A DNA stretch of 11,368 nt from Bifidobacterium breve (lineage in GTDB: Bacteria > Actinomycetota > Thermoleophilia > Miltoncostaeales > Miltoncostaeaceae). Shown here piece after piece: positions 1 to 7,149 of this stretch; positions within the stretch are counted from its first letter, which is position 1; each line of letters opens with the position of its first letter. Position numbers and translations under genes: made by a program. The stretch covers positions 1 through 11,368 of the forward strand of contig CAMCOB010000036.1 of the NCBI GenBank assembly GCA_945876305.1, in the 5' to 3' direction. The notes beneath the pieces were generated by a model. The model worked only from the letters and a program-made list of their open reading frames with translations, did not search any database and had not been told where the DNA came from.

Positions 1-185
1 TGCTGGCGTACCGTGACCCGAACCCGTCTGGCGCCGACGGGCACTCCCGAGACAGTCACAGATATGGCGGCGGCATTTGCCCGGCATGTCGGCTGACCCA
101 CCTGCACACGCAACGGCGCGGCGACCGCACCAGACACCAGCGACATCAGACAGAGGCCAACCAACGTTGGCACGCGAATGCTCAT
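1..185 (-). CDS. Secreted protein of unknown function, N-terminal part only
   Basis: The minus strand opens with an ATG at 185-183 and stays open for 61 codons to the left edge, where the gene is cut off. The first 23 residues look like a Sec signal peptide: a short basic start (MSIR), a hydrophobic core (VPTLVGLCLMSLVSG) and a small-residue end (AVAA) before PL, so cleavage is likely near residues 22-23. What follows alternates polar and hydrophobic residues (for example ISVTVSGVPV), which suggests beta strands, and holds one Cys at residue 34. A GGAGA lies about 8 nt before the ATG and a second GGAGG sits almost against it, so the start is well supported. The gene is divergent from the first glycosyltransferase. 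I do not recognise the family. An exported protein beside a surface-glycan locus is plausible, but function cannot be assigned. Confidence 0.6.
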   Translation of the reverse strand, partial: MSIRVPTLVGLCLMSLVSGAVAAPLRVQVGQPTCRANAAAISVTVSGVPVGARRVRVTVRQ

Positions 186-238
186 GCCTCCATTCTCCGC
201 CGCCTATGGAGGGGAAGCAACGCCCGCTCACGCCCTTC

Positions 239-269
239 ATACGCAATCGCAACATTTCGCGATGCGTAT
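239..269. promoter_or_regulatory. Imperfect inverted repeat in divergent promoter gap; candidate operator
   Basis: The left arm ATACGCAATCGC (239-250) and the right arm GCGATGCGTAT (259-269) are reverse complements except for one extra A in the left arm. They are separated by an 8-nt centre (251-258). The dyad lies in the 116-bp gap between two divergent genes, just upstream of and reaching into the expected -35 region of the plus-strand promoter at 289-294. That position fits a regulator-binding site for either gene. It has no T-run, so it is unlikely to be an intrinsic terminator. The role is inferred. Confidence 0.35.
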
Positions 270-288
270 TCCTCGGGCCAGCGGCCGG

Positions 289-294
289 TAGCCT
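289..294 (+). promoter_or_regulatory. -10 box (TAGCCT) of probable leaderless promoter for first GT4 gene
   Basis: TAGCCT matches the TANNNT pattern and ends 7 nt before the ATG at 302, so transcription would start at or next to the A of the start codon. No convincing -35 hexamer is present at the usual spacing; the dyad at 239-269 occupies that area. There is no good Shine-Dalgarno sequence before the ATG, consistent with a leaderless message. Confidence 0.45.
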
Positions 295-301
295 GCGGCG
301 G

Positions 302-1402
302 ATGGAATCTGCCGTTCTCTTCGATGCCACCCCGCTTGGGCGCGACCATGCCGCGCGTGGAATTGGCGCGGCCGTGCGGGGAATGGCCGAGGGGCTCGCC
401 GGGCAGCCGCCGGCCGACCGCCCGGCGTTTCTTGTGAGTGGCGACGGCGAGCATGCCCCCCTCGTGCCCGAGCGCATCAGCGTGAGGTGGCCCGACTGGC
501 GCGTGCGACGCGTGCCCGACCCCCGCCCGGCCGCCACCATTGCCCGCAAGATCCGCAAGATCGGCCCGCGGCTTTTTCACTCCACACAGCCCGACCTCAT
601 GCCGTCGGGTGTGCGCAGCGTCGTGACCCTGTACGACCTCATCCCCGCTGCGTACCCCGCGCTCTTTCTGCGCGGAGCAAGCCACGCGGCCGAAACCGCT
701 GCCTACCGGCGGTGGATGGCGCGGCTGCCCGACGCTGAGCTGCTGCTGTGCATCTCGCAGGAGACCGCCGACGATGCGGTGCGTCTGGCCGGGGCCGACC
801 CGGCCCGGGTGCGCGTTGTTCCCTTGGCCTGCCCACCACTTGTAACCCCCATGGGTGAGGTGCCGGACGCGCCGTACGTCCTTATGAGCGGGGGGCTTGA
901 GCCGCACAAGAATCCGTGGCCGGTCATCAGCGCGCTGGCCCTGCTGCCTGAGCCGCTTCGCCTTGTGATGACCGGGCCATGGGGTGGGCACCGGCTGCGC
1001 ATCGTGCGCGAGTTCGCACACCGCGCCGGAGTGCTGCACCGCGTGGACCTACTGGGCCTGGTGTCGGCCAACGAGCTGGCGGCACTACGCGAGAGCGCCC
1101 AGGCCGTGGTGGTACCGAGCTTGAAGGAGGGGTTTGGCCTGCCGGTGCTCGAGGCCATGACCGCCGGTGTGCCGGTGATCGCCAGCGATACCCCCGCCCT
1201 TCGCGAGGTAGGTGGCGACGCCGCGCGCTATGAGAGCCCGTTCGACCCCGAAGGGTGGGCCGACGCCATGGCCGAGGCGTGGCAGGAGCCCGCGCTACGC
1301 CGCTCGGCGGCTATCGGTGGCCCCTCGCGGGCACAGACATTCTCGTGGGATCGCACCGCCACCGAGATCGTGGCCGCCTACAACGAAGTGCTGAGCTCAT
1401 GA
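302..1402 (+). CDS. Glycosyltransferase family 4 (first of three tandem)
   Basis: This 366-residue cytoplasmic retaining GT-B glycosyltransferase probably transfers a sugar from a nucleotide donor to a lipid-linked glycan. Donor and acceptor cannot be read from sequence. The N-terminal acceptor domain starts VLFDATPL and has a Gly-rich GIGAAVRG near residue 20. The C-terminal donor domain has GGLEPHKN (197-204), with the basic residue expected at the donor phosphate, and EGFGLPVLE (276-284), the EX7E motif typical of GT4. The open frame continues upstream to 77, but the ATG at 302 is preferred because it begins the first beta strand directly, gives normal family length, removes a low-complexity Arg/Pro-rich leader, and sits 7 nt after a -10 box. 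The stop overlaps the next start by ATGA. Confident about family, not about substrate. Confidence 0.9.
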   Translation: MESAVLFDATPLGRDHAARGIGAAVRGMAEGLAGQPPADRPAFLVSGDGEHAPLVPERISVRWPDWRVRRVPDPRPAATIARKIRKIGPRLFHSTQPDLMPSGVRSVVTLYDLIPAAYPALFLRGASHAAETAAYRRWMARLPDAELLLCISQETADDAVRLAGADPARVRVVPLACPPLVTPMGEVPDAPYVLMSGGLEPHKNPWPVISALALLPEPLRLVMTGPWGGHRLRIVREFAHRAGVLHRVDLLGLVSANELAALRESAQAVVVPSLKEGFGLPVLEAMTAGVPVIASDTPALREVGGDAARYESPFDPEGWADAMAEAWQEPALRRSAAIGGPSRAQTFSWDRTATEIVAAYNEVLSS

Positions 1403-2475
1403 GCCCGAAGCCAGTGGTGCTGGTAGATGCCCGGCTTGCCCGGCGTCGGCGCACGGGCATTGCGCGTGTCATCAGCGAGACCCGCACCGCACTCCTGGTC
1501 GACCCGCCCGATGACATGGAGGTGGTGTTTGTTAACGGGCCCCCCGGGCTGCCACGCAAGAACGCCCTCACCTCGGTGGGAAATCTCATCATCGACATGC
1601 TGTGGCTCACGGTGGGGCTGCCCGCGGTGGCGCGACGCAAGGATGCCGCGCTCATCCACGCACCCATGAACTGGGGCCCGCTGCGGGGCAGCACGCCGAC
1701 GACGGTGATGATCCAGGACCTGGCGTTTGAGCGCATGCCCCAGCAGTACCCGGCGGGGTTTCGCCGCTGGGCATCATTTGTGGGAAGGCGCACGGCAAAG
1801 CGCGCGCGTCTGGTGATGACCACCACCGAGGCCGGCGCACGCGACGTGGAGCAGATCTACCGCGTGCCCCGAAGCCGTATCCGCGTGGTGAACCTGGGCA
1901 CCGACCCCGATCATCAATCCGAGCGCGAGCGCGAGCCGTTCATCCTGGCCGTAGGCGAGTTTGAGCCCCGCAAGCGCATGCTCGACCTGATGAGGGCTCA
2001 CGAGCAGTACTTCGCGAGCGCCCCGGGCTATCCGCCGCTGTGCCGGCTGGTCATCGCGGGGGCGGGCGGCAGCCAGCACGAGGAAGCCCTTCGCCTGCAG
2101 GGGCCGGGATGCGACCTACTGGGATTCGTGTCCGACGAGGACCTGTCCGAGTTGTACCGCCGCGCCACCCTGTTCGTGAGCCTGTCGGCCTACGAGGGCT
2201 TTGGCCTGCCGATCGCCGAGGCCATGGCCCGGGGCTGCCCGGTGATGGTGGCCGACAACTCGAGCCAGGCAGAGGTGGGCGGCGCCACTGCCATCCTGGT
2301 GCGCGACGACTCCGTGGAGGGCATGGCCCAGCAGCTGGCCGAGGCACTCGCCGACCGCCAGGCACTACTGGAGCGCGGCCGGGAGTCGCGTGAGCGTGCG
2401 GGAGAGCTGAGCTGGGCCGCCACCGCCCGGGGTACGACTGACGCATGGCGCGAGGCGCTGGGCCTGCACCGATGA
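1399..2475 (+). CDS. Glycosyltransferase family 4 (second of three tandem)
   Basis: A 358-residue GT-B glycosyltransferase, probably acting at the cytoplasmic face of the membrane in glycan assembly. It starts VVLVDARLARRRRTGIARVI, the first strand and Gly-rich loop of the family. GEFEPRKRM (186-194) is the donor-domain loop with the Arg/Lys pair, and EGFGLPIAE (266-274) is the EX7E motif, followed by a Gly/Pro loop and AEVGG. The start ATG at 1399 overlaps the previous stop by 4 bp (ATGA). There is no clear Shine-Dalgarno sequence, so translation probably depends on coupling. The frame is open further upstream to 1255, but that part lies inside the previous gene and shows no family sequence. 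It shares motif order and near-equal length with both neighbours, suggesting duplication. Sugar specificity is unknown. Confidence 0.9.
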   Translation: MSPKPVVLVDARLARRRRTGIARVISETRTALLVDPPDDMEVVFVNGPPGLPRKNALTSVGNLIIDMLWLTVGLPAVARRKDAALIHAPMNWGPLRGSTPTTVMIQDLAFERMPQQYPAGFRRWASFVGRRTAKRARLVMTTTEAGARDVEQIYRVPRSRIRVVNLGTDPDHQSEREREPFILAVGEFEPRKRMLDLMRAHEQYFASAPGYPPLCRLVIAGAGGSQHEEALRLQGPGCDLLGFVSDEDLSELYRRATLFVSLSAYEGFGLPIAEAMARGCPVMVADNSSQAEVGGATAILVRDDSVEGMAQQLAEALADRQALLERGRESRERAGELSWAATARGTTDAWREALGLHR

Positions 2476-3548
2476 GGGTGGCCGTTGATGCCCACGCCGT
2501 GGCCCAGCCAAGCGCGGGCGACGCCGGCAACGCGCGGTGGATTGAGAACCTCATCCACGCACTCACCACCACGGCTGATGCCGGCGACGAGGTGTGCGCC
2601 ATGGTGGCGCACGCGGCGGCCGAGCAGCGCATCGACCCGGGCGTACCGCTGCTGCAGGTGGGTGAGGCCAACATGCGAAGGCTCACGTGGGGCGCGCCGC
2701 GCGCGATGGAGCGCGCCCGTGCCGACGTGGGGGTGTTCAACTACGTGGTGCCGTTCCGGGGCCGTACCCCGAGTGCGGTGGTGGTGCACGATGCGGCGTT
2801 CATCACCAACCCCGAGTGGTTCAGCAGGCGCGACAACCTGGTGCTCGGCAAGTTGGTGCCGGCAGCCGTGCGACGGGCGAAGATCGTCATCGCTGTGTCG
2901 AACACAGAAGGCGCGCAGATCGCCGATGCCCTCGACATCGACCCGGCGCGGATCCGCGTGGTGCGCACCTACCCTGCCCCGGCATTCACCCCCGACCCTT
3001 CGGGCACCGCAGCCACCCGCGTGCATGAGCGCTGGGGGCTCAGCCGGTACGTGCTGGCGGTGGGTGACATCCACCCGCGCAAGAACATCGGCGCGCTCGC
3101 CCAGGCCTTAAAGCAACTGGGCGACCCGGCACTGGAACTGGCACTGGTGGGCCGCCCCGCCCTCGGCGGCGAGCAGATCGTTGCCGGGGCCAATGCCCGC
3201 TGGCTCGGCCGCGTGAGCGACCATGAGCTTGCCGACCTGTACCGGGCGGCCACCGTGGTGGCGGTGCCATCGCTCTACGAGGGATTTGGCCTGCCCATTC
3301 TGGAGGCCATGGCCTGCGGAGCCCCCACCGTGGCAAGCAGCCGCGGGGCAATGCCCGAGGTGGCCGGCGAGGGCGCCATTGTTGCCGACCCCACTTCCAG
3401 CGCGCTGGCCGATGCCATCCGCGAGGCGCTCGACCCCACGGTGGCCGATCGCCTGCGTGCGGCGGGGCCGGTGCAGGCCGGCACGTTCACACCGGATGCC
3501 ATGGGCAGGGCCGGGTGGGATGCGCTCAGGCCGGTGCTGACTCGGTGA
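2472..3548 (+). CDS. Glycosyltransferase family 4 (third of three tandem)
   Basis: A 358-residue GT-B glycosyltransferase. It begins MRVAVDAHAVAQ and has RWIENLIHAL in the first helix. GDIHPRKNIG (198-207) is the donor-domain loop, and EGFGLPILE (270-278) is the EX7E motif, followed by AMACGAPTVASSRGAMPEVAG, which closes the donor site. The ATG at 2472 overlaps the previous stop by ATGA, so this is the last gene of a translationally coupled trio and should act in the same glycan assembly line. Its 3' end overlaps the convergent membrane-protein gene by 23 bp (3526-3548). No Shine-Dalgarno sequence is evident. It is clearly a paralogue of the two genes before it. Which linkage each one makes cannot be told from sequence. 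Confidence 0.9.
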   Translation: MRVAVDAHAVAQPSAGDAGNARWIENLIHALTTTADAGDEVCAMVAHAAAEQRIDPGVPLLQVGEANMRRLTWGAPRAMERARADVGVFNYVVPFRGRTPSAVVVHDAAFITNPEWFSRRDNLVLGKLVPAAVRRAKIVIAVSNTEGAQIADALDIDPARIRVVRTYPAPAFTPDPSGTAATRVHERWGLSRYVLAVGDIHPRKNIGALAQALKQLGDPALELALVGRPALGGEQIVAGANARWLGRVSDHELADLYRAATVVAVPSLYEGFGLPILEAMACGAPTVASSRGAMPEVAGEGAIVADPTSSALADAIREALDPTVADRLRAAGPVQAGTFTPDAMGRAGWDALRPVLTR

Positions 3549-4881
3549 CGCCGGTGCGGGCTGGTAACGCGGCATTCACCGCAGCCCAGATGACAACGAT
3601 GGACCACAGCATGCCGGTGTAACTGAGCACCACGGCGAAGCCGCCGTCCCCCACCGGCCAGGCGAGTGGTGCCATCGAGGCGACGATCGCCACCAGAACG
3701 AACCCCGCCCATATCTGCCAGCGCATGCGCGTCCCAAACGCATTCGCGAAGAGACCGCGGCCCTCGGGCTCCGGTCGTCCGAGCCATGGCACCGCCGGCT
3801 GGGCGATGATCACGGCCGCAAGCGGGGGGACGAAGGCAAGGTAGTAGCCGAAGCTGAGCGCAGGAACCAGGGCGGGCAGGGCCATCACCGTTACCACCAC
3901 TACCGCACGGGGTACTGAACGGCCTCGCCAGAGAAAGACAGCCACAACCAGAATGGTCAGAAGCAGGCCCGGAAGGAGCGAATGATCCCGCAACCACCCC
4001 AGTGTGTCTTCTCCGCCCCCGAGCCAGTCAGACACACGGGCCACCACGCGGGTGAGGGACAGATTCGCGCCGGGAGGAGGGCCGGGGCCGCCGACCGGGT
4101 CGCCGATCTCGGGGTGAGGTTGCACCACAGCCTCAATCCACTGACGCAGGTTGGCAAGACGTGAACCGGGCCAGAGGAGGAATCCGAGCAACGTCACGGC
4201 GACTGCACCACCAGCCGATACGAGCAGCGACCGCCACCGGCGCACAGCAACGAAGGCGATGGCAAGGAGCACATACTGGGGTCTGATTGCAGCGGCCGCA
4301 ATAATCGCTGCGGGCGCCACCCAAAGCGGCTCGCGATCTACAAAGAGGGCAAACGCCAGAAGAAGCGGCACCACAAAGCCCACATCACCGCCCCGGTCGA
4401 AGATGATGAGCAGCGGCGTGGCAGCGGCGCCCAGCACCAGAATGGTGACCGTCCGGCCACTCCACGAACGGAACCGGCGGGCGACATATACGGCTGGCGT
4501 GATCATCATCAGGCACATGGCAATGAGGTACATGGCCAGCGCACCGTCACTCCCCAGCGACGTCTTCTGGAGCAGCCCGGCAATGGCATACGGCACCATG
4601 CCAATCGCCGGATACGGAATGGGTGCATCAGCACCGGACCACGGCGCATCGCTGAGCGCCGCCGCGACAGGCACGCGGTAGTCGCCGAAGCAGTGCACTC
4701 CCACTCCCTGAGTGACGACGTCACACCAGCCGTCGTTTGCCCAGAAGCTGAGCGACTCATCCGGTCGCACGCCGAAGTATGCGCTCACCCACATGAGGGG
4801 GACCGCGAGGACCAACCCCAGAACCAACAGCCCCAGCAGGCGGTCGCTCCATGGGTCCAATTCGCGATCACTTGTCAGCAT
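3526..4881 (-). CDS. Polytopic membrane protein, GT-C / GT87-like (polyprenyl-phosphate-sugar-dependent glycosyltransferase candidate)
   Basis: A 451-residue protein with about ten hydrophobic segments, roughly at 14-36, 90-106, 114-133, 144-161, 166-182, 186-213, 218-236, 302-317, 324-362, 390-410 and 416-438. After the first segment comes a long outer loop (37-89) with acidic residues (PDES, WCDVV, FGDY) and two Cys. That layout is typical of GT-C enzymes, where a loop-1 acid is catalytic. FDRGGDVGFVVPLLLAF (161-177) and AIRPQYVLLAIAFVAVRRWR (198-217) resemble the conserved helix pair of the GT87/DUF2029 family, which uses polyprenyl-phosphomannose on the outer membrane face. It is monocistronic between plus-strand units, with only 24 bp to the divergent start. 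No Shine-Dalgarno sequence precedes the ATG at 4881; a TAGGCT box lies 8 nt upstream. Alternatives are a Wzy-type polymerase or another GT-C class. Confidence 0.65.
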   Translation of the reverse strand: MLTSDRELDPWSDRLLGLLVLGLVLAVPLMWVSAYFGVRPDESLSFWANDGWCDVVTQGVGVHCFGDYRVPVAAALSDAPWSGADAPIPYPAIGMVPYAIAGLLQKTSLGSDGALAMYLIAMCLMMITPAVYVARRFRSWSGRTVTILVLGAAATPLLIIFDRGGDVGFVVPLLLAFALFVDREPLWVAPAAIIAAAAIRPQYVLLAIAFVAVRRWRSLLVSAGGAVAVTLLGFLLWPGSRLANLRQWIEAVVQPHPEIGDPVGGPGPPPGANLSLTRVVARVSDWLGGGEDTLGWLRDHSLLPGLLLTILVVAVFLWRGRSVPRAVVVVTVMALPALVPALSFGYYLAFVPPLAAVIIAQPAVPWLGRPEPEGRGLFANAFGTRMRWQIWAGFVLVAIVASMAPLAWPVGDGGFAVVLSYTGMLWSIVVIWAAVNAALPARTGVTESAPA

Positions 4882-4899
4882 GCGATCGGAGCCTATCCT
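4872..4899 (+). promoter_or_regulatory. Sigma-70-type promoter, probably leaderless, for DUF1972 glycosyltransferase gene
   Basis: TTGTCA (4872-4877, five of six to the -35 consensus) is followed after 16 nt by TATCCT (4894-4899). Six further nt lead to the ATG at 4906. Transcription would begin at the start codon itself. The -35 box lies inside the first codons of the divergent membrane-protein gene. This is the best-formed promoter in the window. Confidence 0.6.
4890..4895 (-). promoter_or_regulatory. -10 box (TAGGCT) for the GT-C membrane-protein gene
   Basis: Read on the minus strand, TAGGCT fits TANNNT and ends 8 nt before the ATG at 4881, implying a leader of zero to two nucleotides. 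It overlaps the plus-strand -10 box by two bases. No matching -35 was found, so this is a weak call made mainly from position. Confidence 0.35.
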
Positions 4900-4905
4900 G
4901 CACGC

Positions 4906-6003
4906 ATGAAGATCGCGCTCATCGGCACCCGGGGTATCCCCGCGGCCTACTCAGGCTTTGAGACCGCCGTGCAGCACCTTGCCGAGCAGTTCACCGAGCG
5001 CGGTCACGAGGTGGTGGTGTACTGCCGTCCCCACATGACCGAGAAGCGGGATGCACACGCGGGCGCACGACTGGTGCACTTGCCGACGGTGAAGAACAAG
5101 TACCTCGACACCATCGTGCATACCGCCCTCAGCACCGGGCACATGGTCACCAAGGACCGGCCTGACGTGGCCATTTACTTCATCGCTGGCAACGCCCCCG
5201 TGGTGCCATTTGCCCGTATGGCAGGCATACCGAGCATCCTGCAGATTGACGGCATGGATTCGGAGCGCGCCAAGTGGCCCAAGGCCGCGCGCAAGATGAT
5301 CCGCCAGGCCGAGCACATGTCGGCGGCAGCCGCGACCATCGCGGTGACCGACTCAGAGAGCGTGGCCGATCTGTACGAGCAGCGGTTTGGCAGGCGCATC
5401 CTCAGCATCCCCTACGGCGCCGACCTGCCCGATCCCGGTGGCACGGCCGAGTGCGAGCGCCTGGGCGTGCAACCCGGCCGCTTCATCCTCTTTGTCGGCC
5501 GTCTGGTGCCCGAGAACAACGCGCACCTGCTCATTGAGGCCCACCGCCTGGTGGCCCCCGACTGGCCGCTGGTGATCGTGGGCGATGCCCCGTATGCAGA
5601 CGCGTACATCGCCGAACTGAAGGCCGACGCATCGCCGGCGGTCATCTTCCCGGGCTACGTGTTTGGTGATGGCTACGCCGAACTGGTGCACCGCTGCGGT
5701 CTGATGTGCGCGCCCACCGAGGTGGGCGGCACGCACCCGGTGATAATCGAGGCCATGGCTGCCGGGGCACCGCTGATCGTGAGCGACCACGCACCCAACA
5801 TCGAAGTGGTGGGAGATACCGCGGCGACATTCGCGCTCGCCGGGGGGGCCGAGGCGCTTGCCGTGGCCATGGGTGAGTTGCTCGACGACCCCGCGAGGCG
5901 CGAGGCACTGGGGGCGAAGGCTGCAGAGCGGGCCCGGGAGCGGTTCAGTTGGAGCCGATGTGCCGATCGGTACCTGGCAATCGCGGGGGCGCTCGTCCAC
6001 TAG
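4906..6003 (+). CDS. DUF1972-type glycosyltransferase (GT4-like, rhamnosyltransferase-related family)
   Basis: A 365-residue GT-B glycosyltransferase. The N terminus MKIALIGTRGIPAAYSGFET (1-20) is the signature of the DUF1972 domain found in bacterial surface-polysaccharide transferases, some annotated as rhamnosyltransferases. The C-terminal donor domain has FVGRLVPENN (196-205) and EVGGTHPVIIEAMAAG (272-287). The first Glu of the classical EX7E motif is replaced by Gly, as is usual in this family, and Glu282 is the retained acid. The start at 4906 begins the conserved strand directly and is preceded by a complete promoter, so upstream in-frame sequence back to 4693 is rejected. The next gene's ATG follows the TAG stop with no gap, indicating one transcript. 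The actual sugar is unknown; a rhamnosyl link would fit the rfbC gene downstream but is not proven. Confidence 0.9.
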   Translation: MKIALIGTRGIPAAYSGFETAVQHLAEQFTERGHEVVVYCRPHMTEKRDAHAGARLVHLPTVKNKYLDTIVHTALSTGHMVTKDRPDVAIYFIAGNAPVVPFARMAGIPSILQIDGMDSERAKWPKAARKMIRQAEHMSAAAATIAVTDSESVADLYEQRFGRRILSIPYGADLPDPGGTAECERLGVQPGRFILFVGRLVPENNAHLLIEAHRLVAPDWPLVIVGDAPYADAYIAELKADASPAVIFPGYVFGDGYAELVHRCGLMCAPTEVGGTHPVIIEAMAAGAPLIVSDHAPNIEVVGDTAATFALAGGAEALAVAMGELLDDPARREALGAKAAERARERFSWSRCADRYLAIAGALVH

Positions 6004-7056
6004 ATGGCGCGCGACGACGATATGACGCACGCCGATACACCCGACGTACCCACGAGGGCGATTCGTACGCGCACCGTGGTGCTGGGTCTGGTGGTTGGCC
6101 TTCCCGTTTCGGCACTCTTCCTGTGGCTCGCCATCCGGGGAGTGGACCTCAGCCAGGTGTGGGCGGCGGTGACGGGGGCCAATCTCTGGCTGGTGCTCTT
6201 GGCGGTGCCGTTCGCCAACCTGCTGATGGTATTTCAGGGCTTCCGCTGGCGGCACCTCGTAGAAGCCGGCCAGAAGCCCGGCAACCCCGTATTCGTGGCC
6301 CTGATGTTGGTTGGCGGCGCGATCACCAACGTCATTCCCGGACGACCTGGTGACGTGGCACGCGGGATCTGGCTCGCGCGCATCAGCCGTATTCCCGTCG
6401 CCCGTTCCCTCACATCGGTCGGCGTGGATCGTTCGATGGACGTCGTGACCATCTTTGTCCTGCTGCTCATATCCCTGCCGTTCGTCGAGAAGCCAGACTG
6501 GCTCGTAAACCTCGTTATCGTCACTGGCGTGCTCACCCTCGCCGCCGCAGCCACGCTGGCGGCCGCTTGGTGGTACACAAACCGATCCGCCGGAGGTCTC
6601 GCACGGAAGGGCCTCGCACGGACGGACCGGTCGTGGGTGCGGCATCAGCTCTCCGGCGTCATCCGTGGGCTATCGGTGCTGTCGCGCCCACGCGACTTCG
6701 GTGCCGCTCTGGGCCTCAGTTTCATCGGCTGGGGCTGCGCGATCTTTGCGGGCTGGCTCGTAGCCTTGGCGGTCGGCATTCATCTCAATGCCGCATCGAT
6801 CATCTTCGTCATCGGGGTCATCTCGCTGGGCTCCGCCATCCCATCGTCGCCAGGGATGATCGGCACATACCAATGGCTTGCGGTCACGAGCATGGCCGTG
6901 GTGGGCGTGGGCGCGGCCGATGCTCTCGCGTTCTCCGTCCTCTCCCAGGCGACCTGGTACATCCCCGTGACCCTCTCGGGGCCGTTCGTCGCCTGGTGGC
7001 TCACACGGTACGAGCGCATACATCGGCCGCCTGCGCCCGAGCCGGGGGATGCCTGA
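6004..7056 (+). CDS. UPF0104 / flippase-like domain integral membrane protein (PF03706, TIGR00374 type)
   Basis: A 350-residue membrane protein with about eight hydrophobic segments between residues 23 and 335 and short charged ends. It carries family landmarks: PGRPGDVARG (112-121) after a membrane segment, VDRSMD (141-146) and IPSSPGMIGTYQ (279-290). The family includes YbhN-like proteins and the membrane part of lysylphosphatidylglycerol synthases. In archaeal AglD the same domain is fused to a Dpm1-like GT2. A role in lipid-linked sugar handling or translocation is commonly proposed but rarely shown. The ATG abuts the stop of the upstream glycosyltransferase; a second in-frame ATG at 6022 is possible and gives 344 residues, with neither having a clear Shine-Dalgarno sequence. 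No catalytic synthase domain is attached. The next gene is convergent, across a 93-bp gap. Confidence 0.85.
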   Translation: MARDDDMTHADTPDVPTRAIRTRTVVLGLVVGLPVSALFLWLAIRGVDLSQVWAAVTGANLWLVLLAVPFANLLMVFQGFRWRHLVEAGQKPGNPVFVALMLVGGAITNVIPGRPGDVARGIWLARISRIPVARSLTSVGVDRSMDVVTIFVLLLISLPFVEKPDWLVNLVIVTGVLTLAAAATLAAAWWYTNRSAGGLARKGLARTDRSWVRHQLSGVIRGLSVLSRPRDFGAALGLSFIGWGCAIFAGWLVALAVGIHLNAASIIFVIGVISLGSAIPSSPGMIGTYQWLAVTSMAVVGVGAADALAFSVLSQATWYIPVTLSGPFVAWWLTRYERIHRPPAPEPGDA

Positions 7057-7149
7057 GCCTCGCCATCCGGCATTGCCTGTCCGCCTTCTCCGATGAGATC
7101 GACCGGTCTGCGCCTTCTCAGGCGTTCACAACCTCTGTGGGTAGGACAC
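7057..7149. other. Convergent intergenic gap, no clear terminator
   Basis: These 93 bases separate the ends of the UPF0104 gene and the GtrB-like gene. A weak hairpin could form between the end of the UPF0104 gene (GCC-GGG-GGATG from 7041) and CATCCGGC in the gap, but it needs a 3-nt bulge and has no T-run. The 8-bp palindrome GACCGGTC is also present. I see no small open frame with a credible start. Confidence 0.4.

Noticed and set aside
77..301. 75-residue N-terminal extension of the first GT4 protein
   Set aside because: The segment is Pro/Arg/Thr-rich without family similarity and overlaps the divergent secreted-protein gene. The ATG at 302 gives normal family length and fits the promoter.
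182..1039. Minus-strand open frame of about 285 codons opposite the first GT4 gene
   Set aside because: It has low-complexity His/Arg/Gly-rich sequence, no motifs, and lies opposite a clear GT4. It also overlaps the true divergent gene's start region in another frame.
2190..3074. Minus-strand open frame of about 294 codons opposite the second and third GT4 genes
   Set aside because: It crosses two coding genes, has no domain-like pattern, and its composition is typical of an antisense frame.
5353..6645. Long minus-strand open frame (about 430 codons) across the DUF1972 and UPF0104 genes
   Set aside because: It spans the junction of two well-supported plus-strand genes, has a His/Arg/Gly/Glu-rich composition with no recognisable domain, and is the kind of shadow frame expected in high-GC DNA.
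6004..7056. Lysylphosphatidylglycerol synthase (MprF) call for the UPF0104 protein
   Set aside because: It has only the membrane flippase-like domain; the C-terminal cytoplasmic aminoacyl-transfer domain of MprF is absent.
7041..7080. Hairpin as intrinsic terminator after the UPF0104 gene
   Set aside because: The stem needs a 3-nt bulge, starts inside the coding sequence, and is not followed by a T-run.
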